From contig NZ_SAUN01000001.1 of assembly GCF_004011505.1 (NCBI RefSeq), positions 5,022,001 through 5,086,000 on the forward strand: 64,000 nucleotides of DNA. The letters are read 5' to 3'. The first letter of the stretch is position 1; every line of letters begins with the position of its first letter. Shown piece by piece: positions 8,062 to 16,331 of the stretch. Origin of the DNA: Nonomuraea polychroma (GTDB lineage Bacteria; Actinomycetota; Actinomycetes; Streptosporangiales; Streptosporangiaceae). The translations under genes and the position numbers were made by a program. The notes below the pieces were generated by a model, which was not told the origin of the DNA, made no database searches, and worked only from the letters and a program-made list of their open reading frames with translations.

Positions 8062-8093
8062 AGAGCGGGAGGGCCGCCCGGCCCTCCCGCTCT
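8062..8093 (-). terminator. Strong hairpin terminator after arc
   Basis: AGAGCGGGAGGGCC pairs perfectly with GGCCCTCCCGCTCT around a 4-base loop, in the 45 bases between the arc stop and hypF. There is no U-tract, as often in high-GC actinomycetes. It would insulate hypF from arc transcription. Confidence 0.7.
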
Positions 8094-8105
8094 TCGGTGG
8101 TGGTG

Positions 8106-9869
8106 TTACAGGTATTGGCCGGTGTTGGCGACGGTGTCGATGGAACGGCCGGCCTCGGTGCCCTGCTTGCCGGAGACGAGCGTGCGGATGTAGACGATCC
8201 GCTCGCCCTTCTTGCCGGAGATGCGGGCCCAGTCGTCGGGGTTGGTGGTGTTGGGCAGGTCCTCGTTCTCGGAGAACTCGTCCACGCAGGCCGTGAGCAG
8301 GTGCTGCACCCGCAGGCCCTTCTGGCCGCTTTCGAGGAACTGCTTGATGGCCATCTTCTTGCCCCGGTCGACGATGTTCTGGATCATCGCTCCGGAGTTG
8401 AAGTCCTTGAAGTAGAGGACTTCCTTGTCGCCGTTGGCGTAGGTCACCTCGAGGAAGCGGTTTTCCTCGCTCTCGGTGTACATGCGCTCGACGACGCTCT
8501 GGATCATGCCGCCGATCGTCGCCTCGCGGGAGCCGGAGTGCTCCGCCAGGTCGTCGGGGTGCAGCGGCAGGTCGGTGACCAGGTATTTGGAGAAGATGTC
8601 CTTGGCCGCCTCGGCGTCCGGCCGCTCGATCTTGATCTTGACGTCCAGGCGGCCGGGCCGCAGGATCGCGGGGTCGATCATGTCTTCGCGGTTGGAGGCG
8701 CCGATGACGATGACGTTCTCCAGGCCCTCCACGCCGTCGATCTCCGACAGCAGCTGGGGGACGATGGTGTTCTCGACGTCGGACGACACGCCGGAGCCGC
8801 GGGTGCGGAAGATCGAGTCCATCTCGTCGAAGAACACGATCACCGGGGTGCCCTCGGAGGCCTTCTCACGGGCGCGCTGGAAGACCAGGCGGATGTGCCG
8901 CTCGGTCTCGCCGACGTACTTGTTGAGCAGCTCCGGTCCCTTGATGTTGAGGAAGAAGCTCTTGCCTGACTGGCCGGTCTTCTCCGCGACCTGCTTGGCC
9001 AGGGAGTTGGCGACGGCCTTGGCGATGAGCGTCTTGCCGCAACCGGGCGGGCCGTAGAGCAGCACGCCCTTGGGGGGCCGCAGCTTGTGCTCGCGGAACA
9101 GGTCGGCGTGCAGGTAGGGCAGCTCGATGGCGTCCCTGATCTGCTCGATCTGCCTGCTGAGGCCGCCGATCTCCTCGTAGGAGATGTCGGGGACCTCTTC
9201 GAGCACGAGCTCTTCGACTTCGGACTTGGGTATGCGCTCGTAGACGTAGCCGGAGCGAGGTTCGAGCAGGAGCGAGTCGCCGGCCCTGATGGGCTGGCCG
9301 ACCAGCGACTCAGCCAGCCGCACGACGCGTTCTTCGTCGGCGTGCGAGATGACCAAGGCCCGCTTGCCCTCGTCGAGCAGTTCTTTGAGCATCACGATCT
9401 CGCCGACCTCTTCGTAGCCGAGTGCTTCGACCACGTTGAGCGCCTCGTTGAGCATGACCTCCTGGCCACGCCGCAGCGAGTCGACGTCGACGGCGGGGCT
9501 GACGTTCACCCGCAGCTTGCGGCCGCCGGTGAACACCTCGATCGTGCCGTCTTCTCTGGCCTCGAGGAAGGTGCCGAAGCCGGATGGCGGCTGCGCCAGC
9601 CGGTCGACCTCCTCCTTGAGAGCGACGATCTGGTCCCTGGCCTCCTTGAGTGTGGCTACCAGGCGTTCGTTCTGGCCGGTCACGGCCGCGAGGTTCGCCT
9701 GTGCCTCATGGAGACGCTCTTCGAGGACCCTGGCCTGACGGGGTGACTCGGCCAGTTTCCGCCTCAGCGCGGTGATCTCCTCCTGGAGGAAGGAGACCTG
9801 TGTTGAAAGATCAGCGACCTCCCGTTCGCGCTGCGCGGCTCGAGCCTCAGCATCATCGCGAGCTGCCAC
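8106..9869 (-). CDS. arc: Proteasome-associated AAA ATPase ARC/Mpa
   Basis: 587 aa. N-terminal coiled coil at about 1-92 (captures Pup), tandem OB interdomain at about 97-245, and an AAA module with Walker A GPPGCGKT (273-280), Walker B IVFFDEMD (344-351) and arginine-finger region RPGRLD. The C-terminus TGQYL is the tail that docks into the 20S alpha ring and opens the gate. The hexamer unfolds pupylated proteins and threads them into the proteasome. GTG start, with AAGGAGGTGA ideally spaced. The intact QYL tail implies that a proteasome core exists elsewhere in the genome, although prcBA is not next to pup. About 200 bases of upstream region separate it from trmI. Confidence 0.97.
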   Translation of the reverse strand: MAARDDAEARAAQREREVADLSTQVSFLQEEITALRRKLAESPRQARVLEERLHEAQANLAAVTGQNERLVATLKEARDQIVALKEEVDRLAQPPSGFGTFLEAREDGTIEVFTGGRKLRVNVSPAVDVDSLRRGQEVMLNEALNVVEALGYEEVGEIVMLKELLDEGKRALVISHADEERVVRLAESLVGQPIRAGDSLLLEPRSGYVYERIPKSEVEELVLEEVPDISYEEIGGLSRQIEQIRDAIELPYLHADLFREHKLRPPKGVLLYGPPGCGKTLIAKAVANSLAKQVAEKTGQSGKSFFLNIKGPELLNKYVGETERHIRLVFQRAREKASEGTPVIVFFDEMDSIFRTRGSGVSSDVENTIVPQLLSEIDGVEGLENVIVIGASNREDMIDPAILRPGRLDVKIKIERPDAEAAKDIFSKYLVTDLPLHPDDLAEHSGSREATIGGMIQSVVERMYTESEENRFLEVTYANGDKEVLYFKDFNSGAMIQNIVDRGKKMAIKQFLESGQKGLRVQHLLTACVDEFSENEDLPNTTNPDDWARISGKKGERIVYIRTLVSGKQGTEAGRSIDTVANTGQYL

Positions 9870-10073
9870 GCCCCGTCACCTCCTTCCCAGTCGAGGGCGA
9901 CTACTTAGGACCTTACCTATCTCGGGCCCCTCCGTAACCTGGCCGGGCAGTGTTCGTAGAGTGACATTCAGTGTTCGGTGAATAATCCTCAATAGTGCGT
10001 TTAATACTCCCAGCATAGGAACATGGCAATCTGTTCCCGTGTCACGCACGAACGCACCCTCGTGGCCAAATTG

Positions 10074-10925
10074 TCATAGTTCTTCAGTGGTCCCCTTCGG
10101 TCGACGGCGTCGCGGCGGGGGCGTCACCCCGTCCGCCATGCGGCGGGCGGTGACGAGGAAGCCCGTGTGGCCGATCATCCGATGATCCGGTCTTACCGCG
10201 AGCCCTTCGACATGCCAGTCGCGAACCAGGGTCTCCCACGCATGCGGCTCGGTGAAACACCCGTGATCGCGGATCGTCTCGACCGTCTTGGACATCTGCG
10301 TCGTCGTGGCGACGTAGCAGCAGATCACGCCGCCTGGCGTGAGCGCCTTCGCGGCGGCGTCGACGCACTCCCACGGGGCGAGCATGTCGAGGATGACGCG
10401 GTCGACGTCGACCTCGTCGATGGAGTGGACCAGGTCACCGACGACGAGCCGCCAGTTGTCGTCCATGGGCCCACCGTAGAACTTCTCGACGTTCTTGCGG
10501 GCCACGTCGGCGAACTCCTCCCGCCGCTCGTAGGAGGTCACGTGCCCGTCGGGGCCGACGGCCCGCAGCAGGAAGCACGTCAGCGCGCCCGAGCCGACCC
10601 CGGCCTCGATCACCCGGGCGCCGGGGAAGATGTCGGCCATGCCGACGATCATGGAGGCGTCCTTGGGGTAGATGACGGCCGCGCCGCGCGGCATGGCGAG
10701 CGTGTAGTCCTGCAGCAGGTGGCGGAAGGCGAGGTATTGGGTGCCGCCGGAGGAGCGCACGACGGAGCCTTCAGGCTGCCCGATCAGGTCGCTGTGCGGG
10801 ATGGCGCCCTTGTGGGTGTGGAAGACGCCGTCCTCTTTGAGCGTGATCGTGTGGCGCTTGTTCTTGGGGTCGGTGAGCTGTACCTGATCCCCCGCCTGGA
10901 AAGGCCCATGCCTGCGGAAACCCAT
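10074..10925 (-). CDS. trmI: tRNA (adenine-58-N1)-methyltransferase TrmI
   Basis: 283 aa from the ATG at 10925 (MGFRRHGPFQAGD). An N-terminal beta-barrel (about 1-75) precedes a class I methyltransferase fold with the AdoMet loop VIEAGVGSGALT and the conserved MPRGAAVIYPKD and DRVILDMLAPW segments. TrmI makes m1A58 in the T loop of tRNAs, usually as a tetramer. A longer reading frame exists upstream, but it would overlap the divergent GNAT start, and the extra residues are not family-like. A -10-like TATAAC at 10940-10935 lies 9 bases before the ATG, suggesting a leaderless message. Location next to arc and near a RecB nuclease matches the mycobacterial order. Confidence 0.95.
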   Translation of the reverse strand: MGFRRHGPFQAGDQVQLTDPKNKRHTITLKEDGVFHTHKGAIPHSDLIGQPEGSVVRSSGGTQYLAFRHLLQDYTLAMPRGAAVIYPKDASMIVGMADIFPGARVIEAGVGSGALTCFLLRAVGPDGHVTSYERREEFADVARKNVEKFYGGPMDDNWRLVVGDLVHSIDEVDVDRVILDMLAPWECVDAAAKALTPGGVICCYVATTTQMSKTVETIRDHGCFTEPHAWETLVRDWHVEGLAVRPDHRMIGHTGFLVTARRMADGVTPPPRRRRPKGTTEEL

Positions 10926-10934
10926 GGCGGCAAG

Positions 10935-10966
10935 GTTATAGGGCTTTCGAGCGCGTCCGGACGCGC
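10935..10966. promoter_or_regulatory. 16-bp perfect palindrome between divergent trmI and GNAT promoters
   Basis: GCGCGTCCGGACGCGC (10951-10966) is a perfect palindrome centred in the 55-bp divergent gap. On its left is minus-strand TATAAC for trmI (10940-10935); on its right an AT-rich plus-strand -10-like run (10967-10975) close to the GNAT start. A dimeric repressor site is the simplest reading; chance in GC-rich DNA cannot be excluded. Confidence 0.4.
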
Positions 10967-10980
10967 GATATCTATGGGGG

Positions 10981-12072
10981 ATGCTCCCCCGCGACATGAT
11001 CTCCACCGGTCCCCTTGTCCTGCGGCCACCCGTGGAGGGCGACGCCGACGCGATCGTGAAGACCTGCAACGATCCGGTGACGGCGTGGTTCCTGCCGGTG
11101 CTTCCGTCGCCGTACGGGCCGGAGGACGTGCGCGACTACTTCGCGATGGCGGCCGCGAAGTGGGAGGCCGGCGGCGCGGAGTTCGCGATCACGGAGAACG
11201 GCCGGTACGCCGGCTCCATCGGCGTCCGGCCGCCGGACCACTCGGGCGTGGCCGAGATCGGCTACGTGGTGGCGCCGTGGGCGCGGGGCAGGGACGTGGC
11301 CACGACGGCCGCCAGGGCGGTCACGGACTGGGCGTTCGACCACGGGATCCGCCGGGTCGAGCTGCAGGCCGCGGTGGAGAACGTGGCGAGCGTGCGGGTG
11401 GCGTACAAGTCCGGCTTCCGCGAGGAGGGGCGCAGGCGGGAGGCCAGGCGGCTGCGCGACGGCCGGTACGTCGACATGGTGGCCTTCGCCAGGCTGAAGG
11501 GCGACCCGGTGGAGGCGGTGGAGCCGTACCTGCCGTTCTTCGAGGGCGGGCGGCTGTCGGACGGCGTGGTGCGGCTGGAGCCGCTGACGGCCGAGGACGC
11601 CGGGGACTTCCACCGGATGGTGACCGAGCCGAGCGTGGCGGCCTACTTCATTGGGCCGCCGAGCACCATGGAGGACGACGAGCGGCGCTGCCGCTACACC
11701 GGATACTGGTGGGTGTCGGGGCAGAGGATCGAGCTGGCCGTCAGGGACGCGGCGTCCGGGGCGTTCGCGGGGCACGTGCAGCTGACGCAGGTGGCGCCGG
11801 CACTGGGACAGGCGATGATCGGCTATTCGCTGGTGCCGGAGTTCCGGGGCAAGGGGGTCATGACGCGGGCGGTCAACCTGCTGGTGGAGTGGGCGTTCGC
11901 GAACACGGCGCTGCACCGGATCGTGGCCGGGACCGAGGCGGGGAACACGGCCTCGCAGCGGGTGCTGGAACGTGCGGGTTTCCGCAGGGAGGGCGTGCAC
12001 CGGGAGCTGTTCCCGAAGGCGGGCGGCGGGCGGGCCGACGACGTGGCGTGGGCGCGGCTTCGCTCCTCGTAG
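10981..12072 (+). CDS. Tandem GNAT N-acetyltransferase (RimJ/RimL-like)
   Basis: 363 aa made of two GNAT domains in a row. The first (about 6-185) has LVLRPPVEGDADAIVKTCND at its front and the acetyl-CoA loop VVAPWARGRDVATTAARAV followed by VENVASVRVAYKSGFREEG. The second (about 195-360) repeats this with VRLEPLTAEDAGDFHRMV, LVPEFRGKGVMTRAV and EAGNTASQRVLERAGFRREG. RimJ-like enzymes acetylate protein N-termini, and others antibiotics or small amines; the substrate is unknown. Both domains keep the R/Q-x-x-G-x-A/G type loop, so both may be active. ATG 10981 is used here; ATG 10996 (MISTGPLVLRP) is the alternative. Divergent from trmI. Confidence 0.87.
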   Translation: MLPRDMISTGPLVLRPPVEGDADAIVKTCNDPVTAWFLPVLPSPYGPEDVRDYFAMAAAKWEAGGAEFAITENGRYAGSIGVRPPDHSGVAEIGYVVAPWARGRDVATTAARAVTDWAFDHGIRRVELQAAVENVASVRVAYKSGFREEGRRREARRLRDGRYVDMVAFARLKGDPVEAVEPYLPFFEGGRLSDGVVRLEPLTAEDAGDFHRMVTEPSVAAYFIGPPSTMEDDERRCRYTGYWWVSGQRIELAVRDAASGAFAGHVQLTQVAPALGQAMIGYSLVPEFRGKGVMTRAVNLLVEWAFANTALHRIVAGTEAGNTASQRVLERAGFRREGVHRELFPKAGGGRADDVAWARLRSS

Positions 12073-12241
12073 CCGGACCATACGGAGGGTCCCGCCCGGG
12101 GACCGAAATGGGCAAAAATCCAAATTTCCTGTTGAGGGCTAGTCAACGGCTCCATCGGGAGTGATAGTCGGGACACCCGCACTCGAGTGTCGCGCGACCG
12201 GGCCGCGCGATCTCGCCGCCTCTGCTTGAGGGATCATCGCG

Positions 12242-12739
12242 ATGCCGTACAACCGTGTCGATGTCGCCATGCGTGAACTCGTCGCCGACTTCTCCTGTCT
12301 GCAGGCCGAGGACCTCGTCGCGCGGCTGGCGCGCGGCGCCGCCGCCGTCGCCGGCACCGCCTACGCGGGCTTCGTCCGCGTGGACGCGCTGCGGCGGGAG
12401 GCGCTGCCGGTCCATGTGCACACCCCTCCCGGGGATCCGCTGCGGGTGGGCCGGTGGCTGGCCGAATCGGGGGTGCTGAAGGAGCTGGCGGTGTCGGCCA
12501 GGACGTTGCGCCTGCCGCGGGACGCGGCCGTGGGCGAGCCGGGCTTCCTCGCCAGCCCCGTGCCGGTGGTGGCGCGCGAGCACACGTTCGTGTGGGTCGC
12601 GGGGCGCGGGTTCGACGACGGGGACGAGCACCTGCTCGGCCGGTTCGCGACGGCCGCGGGGCGGGCGCTGGAGGCCGCCAGCGGGCTGGAGGCGGCGGTA
12701 CGGCTGCTGCGGGGCATCCGGGCCTTCCGGCCTGCCTAG
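12242..12739 (+). CDS. GAF-like domain protein
   Basis: 165 aa, ATG with GAGGG about 10 bases upstream. A helix (VDVAMRELVADFSCLQAEDLVARLARGAAAVAG) leads into alternating strands and ends in the helical DEHLLGRFATAAGRALEAASGLEAAVRLL, the layout of a small GAF/PAS sensory domain with its dimerisation helices. No output domain is attached. GAF domains bind small molecules or act as interaction modules; no ligand can be inferred. Stand-alone between the GNAT gene and a 400-bp non-coding gap. The fold assignment comes from pattern reading only. Confidence 0.6.
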   Translation: MPYNRVDVAMRELVADFSCLQAEDLVARLARGAAAVAGTAYAGFVRVDALRREALPVHVHTPPGDPLRVGRWLAESGVLKELAVSARTLRLPRDAAVGEPGFLASPVPVVAREHTFVWVAGRGFDDGDEHLLGRFATAAGRALEAASGLEAAVRLLRGIRAFRPA

Positions 12740-13157
12740 CGCTTTCCGCGGGCCTAGGGTTGAGGGCGGCCGGATCGCTGGGAAAGGGATGGCCGGTTGC
12801 CGAAAGTGCCATGCGTGGGTAATGCCGGCGCAACGCCGTTCCTGTCACGTTTCTTTTTGAGGATTTTTCGCATTTTTGGCGATTTATCTACGTTGATCGA
12901 GACATTTTCCGGGACGGCGGAAATCACCCGTGCGCCACTCGTCCCGGGCGGGGCCCGCCGCCGCGGCGGCCCCTCCATCCCCGGAACCCCTGGGATCGCG
13001 GGGTCTCCGGCCGCCGGCTGTCGCGATCACGGGTTGGCGGCCGGGTTTTTTCGGGCTGCCCCCACGGACACCCTCGTAGGCTTGTCGCATTTGTGTGCCA
13101 ATGGGCTGAGGAAAAACGTTGTTGCGCTGGGGACAAAATGGACAGAGGGGGCGAAGC
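12740..13157. other. Non-coding gap with AT-rich island
   Basis: 418 bases between the GAF-like and reductase genes. An unusual T-rich stretch (about 12847-12910, with runs of TTTTT) sits in otherwise very GC-rich sequence, and an intrinsic terminator follows at 13007-13051, far from the upstream gene. An unannotated small RNA is possible. The plus-strand ORF covering 12797-13234 has no family features and I do not accept it. Confidence 0.4.
13007..13051 (+). terminator. Intrinsic terminator with T6 tract
   Basis: CCGGCCGCC (13007-13015) pairs with GGCGGCCGG (13036-13044) and is followed by G and six Ts. It is one of the few canonical U-tract terminators in the window. It lies about 270 bases past the GAF-like gene. 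Confidence 0.6.
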
Positions 13158-13988
13158 GTGCGGATTCTCATCGCCGGCGGAAGCGGTTTTCTCGGGAGCG
13201 AGCTCGTACGGTTGTGCGCGGCCGCAGGTCATGACGTGGGCGCGACATACCTGACCCGCCCCGGAGAGCTCCCCGGGGTCGCGTGGCTGCCCCTGGACGT
13301 GTGTTCGCGTGCGGACGCCGCGGCCGTCGTGGGGGCGTTCCGGCCGGAGGTGACGATCAACGCGGCGTACCGGCAGCGGGACTGGACGGCCACGGCGGAC
13401 GGCGCGGCGCACCTCGCCCTGGCCGTGGCGGCGGCGGGCGGGCGGCTGGTGCACGTCTCCAGCGACGCCGTCTTCTCGGGCTCCGCGCCCCGCTACGACG
13501 AGACGTGCACACCCGACCCGGTCAACCCGTACGGCGCCGCCAAGGCGGCCGCCGAGACGGCCGTACGGGCCGTGCTGCCCGGCGCCGCGATCGCCCGGAC
13601 GTCACTGATCATCGGTCACGGGGCGTCCCCGCACGAGGCGCTCGTGCGCTCGCTCGCCGAGGGGCGCGGGGACGGGGTGTTGTTCACCGACGACGTGAGA
13701 TGCCCGGTGCACGTCGCCGACCTCGCGGCGGCTCTCCTGGAGCTGGCGGTCCGCGGGGAGGCGGGCATGTGGCACGTGGCGGGCCCGGACGCGCTGAGCC
13801 GCCACGAGCTGGGCGTGCTGATCGCCCGCAGGGACGGCCTCGACCCCGCCCGCCTGCCCACCGGCCGCCGCGCCGACACTCCCCTGCCGGGGCCGTACGA
13901 CGTCCGCCTGGACTGCACGGCGACGCAGCGGCGGCTCCGCACCCGACTGCGGGGCGCCCGCGAATTCCTGTCCCCGCCCACTCCCTGA
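13158..13988 (+). CDS. RmlD-like NAD(P)-dependent sugar reductase
   Basis: 276 aa from GTG 13158 (VRILIAGGSGFLGSEL), which has a G-rich SD (GAGGGGGC). Extended SDR of the dTDP-4-dehydrorhamnose reductase type: Rossmann loop GGSGFLG at residues 7-13, INAAYRQRDW, VHVSSDAVFSG, and the catalytic pair in NPYGAAKAAAE. RmlD reduces dTDP-4-keto-rhamnose to dTDP-rhamnose; stand-alone homologues reduce other nucleotide sugars. No rmlA, B or C is nearby, so the pathway link is unproven. The protein is slightly shorter than typical RmlD (about 290-300 aa). An upstream ATG at 13119 would add 13 unlikely residues. Confidence 0.82.
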   Translation: MRILIAGGSGFLGSELVRLCAAAGHDVGATYLTRPGELPGVAWLPLDVCSRADAAAVVGAFRPEVTINAAYRQRDWTATADGAAHLALAVAAAGGRLVHVSSDAVFSGSAPRYDETCTPDPVNPYGAAKAAAETAVRAVLPGAAIARTSLIIGHGASPHEALVRSLAEGRGDGVLFTDDVRCPVHVADLAAALLELAVRGEAGMWHVAGPDALSRHELGVLIARRDGLDPARLPTGRRADTPLPGPYDVRLDCTATQRRLRTRLRGAREFLSPPTP

Positions 13989-14444
13989 ACGTCCCCGCCC
14001 CTCCCCCACACCCAGTGGCCGCCTCCACCCTCGGCCCCGCATCCCGGCCCCGCGGGGGTACGCCACGCCACCAACCGGCCCGCTGAACGGACGCCTGCCC
14101 GCTCACCGGCCCTTGCACCGGCACCCTTCAGCGAGCCACGTCGGATCCCGCCCGACCGGCCGGCAGACGCCGGGCCGGCGGCAGGCATCGGGCAGGAGGG
14201 GCCGCGGCACCGGTCCGGGGAGCAGGCACGGGGACAGGGAGCAGGGCACGGGGACAGGGCGTGGCGGCGGGCACTCGGCAGGGAGCACGCGCCGGGCACG
14301 GCCGGACGGGTAGGCACCGGGCCGTCCCCAGCGGTGCCCGCCGGGCCGCGAACGCGTGGTGTCCCTGGGCGCGACAGCCCGCGAACGCCCGCGTCCCGGG
14401 ACCCGAAGATCCAGGGACGCGGTTGGCGTGACGAGCTCGCGGCC
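13989..14444. other. GC-rich non-coding gap with short direct repeats
   Basis: 456 bases between two convergent genes. Around 14218-14260 a motif of the type AGCAGGGCACGGGGACAGGG is repeated twice in tandem with small changes, followed by related fragments near 14280. ORFs crossing it lack protein-like character. No promoter or U-tract terminator seen. Confidence 0.5.
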
Positions 14445-15989
14445 CTACCCGCGGTGCGCCTCGAAGCGGAGGGTGCGGGAGACGCCTACGCGGACCGTGG
14501 TCCCCGGGGCGATGGTGACGGGCTCGTTCGGCGGGATGTCGTAGAAGTTGGGATCGCCGGGCGGCTGGATCTGGGTGCCGTTGACGGAGCCCAGGTCCAC
14601 CAGGTTGACGTCCCACCCGTCCAGCGCCACCCGCAGGTGCCGTCGTGACACCGACCCGTCCGGGCTGGTCACCTTGGCGGGCCTGGCGGTGCCGCCGGCC
14701 ACCTCGGGGGCCCGCTCGGGGTCGCGCCCGAGCAGGTAGTCGGATTCCAGTGGCAGCGCGGTCCCGTCGTCCAGGATGAGGACGCCGAGCGAGGGGCGCG
14801 GCCCTTTGTAGGGGACGAGGGTGCGCTGGACCAGGGCGATGCCGCAGACGGCGCAGTAGGGGACGCGGGGGTCGTTGAAGTGGTCGTTCTTGCAGTCGAC
14901 CCCGTAGACCAGCGGGCGGTCGCCGTGCTCGGGCTGTTGCTGCTGCTCCTGCGGCGGCGGCCCCGGGTGGTCGAAGTGGTCGGGCGGGCCGAGCACGGGC
15001 GGCGGCTGGTCGAAGTGGTCCGGCGGGCCCATGTGCTGCTGAACCGGCTCTGCGGCGCCGTTTCCTGAGGGCGGCTGCTCGTCGTAGGACGGGAACTGCT
15101 GCTGCGGCTCCGGCAGGGGCGGTGGCTGATCCTGCGGCGGGTGGAAGGGCGGCTGGTCCTGCGGGCCCGGGAAGGGGAACTGGTCCTGCTGGCCATGGAA
15201 GGGAGGCTGGTCCTGCGGGCCATGGTAGGGAGGCTGGTCCTGCGAGCCCTGGAAGGGGGACTGCTCCTGGTGCGGCGCGTACGACGGCTGAGGCTGGTCC
15301 TGCGGCGGCTGGTAGGGCGGTGGCTGCTCCACGGCCGGCGGCGCGGGCTGCGGGCCCGAAGGCGGCCCCTGCACGATCGGCGGCTGGTCGGCCAGCGGGT
15401 ATGGCGGCCGCTCGACCTGCTGTTGCGCCGGCGGCTGGATGAGGTCGGCCTCCATGTGGAAGGCCGTGGCGGGCATCTCGCTGGTCAGCGGCCGGGACGG
15501 GGCGGGCTCGGACGGCTGGTCGGTGAGGTCGCCGACGAGGCCGCCGCCGTGGACGACGCCGCCCTCGAAGCGGACGGCGGGGTGAGGGCTGCCGGCGCCG
15601 GGCAGGCTCAGCTCGACCCGTTCGACGGTGCCGGTCACGAGCCGGTCGGCCCACGTCAGGGAGTCGCTGCCGGCCAGCCGCGTCTCGCCGGACGAGGTGG
15701 CGATGGTGGCCGACGCCGAGCCGCTGACGAGCACGGCCACGCCGCCGCTCACGGCTCCCGCGACCGCGCAGGTGGCCGGGTCGCCGGCCATGTTGGCCGC
15801 AAGGACCTGCGCGGCGCGGCGGGCCAGCGCCCTGCCGTCGCCGCCGGAGGCGGCCGTCTCGCGCAGCGCTTCGAGCAGGCCGTCGGCGGTGGCCTCGTCC
15901 GGGTCGCACACCAGCAGCAGCCCGCCCACGTAGGCGACCAGTCCATTTCCAGGAAGCGGACGCACCATTCCGAAGCCTTGGTCGGTCAT
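14445..15989 (-). CDS. FHA-domain protein with Pro/Gln repeat linker
   Basis: 514 aa. Residues about 1-140 form a compact alpha/beta region of a type I do not name (MVRPLPGNGLVAYVGGLLLVC...). Residues about 180-360 are a low-complexity linker with repeats such as QDQPPFHGPQ and PPDHFDQPP. A single CxxC follows (YCAVCG). The C-terminal 110 residues are a forkhead-associated domain with the phosphothreonine-binding signature YLLGRDP...GSVSRRHLRV...DLGSVNGTQI. FHA domains dock phosphothreonine peptides made by Ser/Thr kinases; the N-terminal part may be a PP2C-like or sensor domain. Its ATG overlaps the stop of a 20-codon leader ORF, so translation is probably coupled. Confidence 0.85.
   Translation of the reverse strand: MTDQGFGMVRPLPGNGLVAYVGGLLLVCDPDEATADGLLEALRETAASGGDGRALARRAAQVLAANMAGDPATCAVAGAVSGGVAVLVSGSASATIATSSGETRLAGSDSLTWADRLVTGTVERVELSLPGAGSPHPAVRFEGGVVHGGGLVGDLTDQPSEPAPSRPLTSEMPATAFHMEADLIQPPAQQQVERPPYPLADQPPIVQGPPSGPQPAPPAVEQPPPYQPPQDQPQPSYAPHQEQSPFQGSQDQPPYHGPQDQPPFHGQQDQFPFPGPQDQPPFHPPQDQPPPLPEPQQQFPSYDEQPPSGNGAAEPVQQHMGPPDHFDQPPPVLGPPDHFDHPGPPPQEQQQQPEHGDRPLVYGVDCKNDHFNDPRVPYCAVCGIALVQRTLVPYKGPRPSLGVLILDDGTALPLESDYLLGRDPERAPEVAGGTARPAKVTSPDGSVSRRHLRVALDGWDVNLVDLGSVNGTQIQPPGDPNFYDIPPNEPVTIAPGTTVRVGVSRTLRFEAHRG
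15125..15310 (-). repeat. In-gene tandem repeat coding for QDQPPF/YHGPQ units
   Basis: About five to six degenerate in-frame units of roughly 27-36 bases encode (Q/E)DQ-P-P-(F/Y)-x-G/P-x-Q. Repeats of this kind expand and contract easily, so linker length is likely to vary between strains. Confidence 0.7.
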
Positions 15990-16048
15990 GCGTCCTCCCT
16001 CATGACGACCGTGCTGCGCTCATTGGTGCCCTCGCTGCGCTCGGTCAC
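15986..16048 (-). CDS. 20-codon translationally coupled leader ORF (MTERSEG family)
   Basis: GTG 16048 to TGA, encoding VTERSEGTNERSTVVMREDA. GGAGGAG precedes it. Its own sequence holds AGGGAGG, which serves as the SD of the FHA gene, and its stop overlaps that gene's start (GCATGACC). It resembles the ORFs before hemD (37236-37379) and before the SCO1664-like gene (53073-53144): same MSE/TERSEG opening, S-T-x-V core, internal SD and terminal RTGACC. It may be a coupling device rather than a functional peptide. Confidence 0.6.
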   Translation of the reverse strand: MTERSEGTNERSTVVMREDA

Positions 16049-16331
16049 TCAACTCTCCTCCCCGGAAGCCGGCGATGTTACGGCACCCGCACTGCCGTGC
16101 TGGCCCACCAGCCATACGCATACCCAGACGGCGAGGGCGTGTCGCGGCCCCGTCATCTCGATTCGGTGAACCGGTCGACCGCAACAAACCCCTTAACTGT
16201 GCAAGTTTGGCCAAACCGAACACTATCGGCCAGCCGTCGCATCGCAGAAATCGCCGGAGTCCGAACCGGCCCGCCCGAAACTGCTGGACACGACCCTAGC
16301 CCGGGGCCGCCGCTTAAACGAGTGGGACAAA

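Noticed and set aside
12797..13234. 145-codon plus-strand ORF between the GAF-like and reductase genes
   Set aside because: No family features, runs through an intrinsic terminator and overlaps the start of the reductase in another frame.
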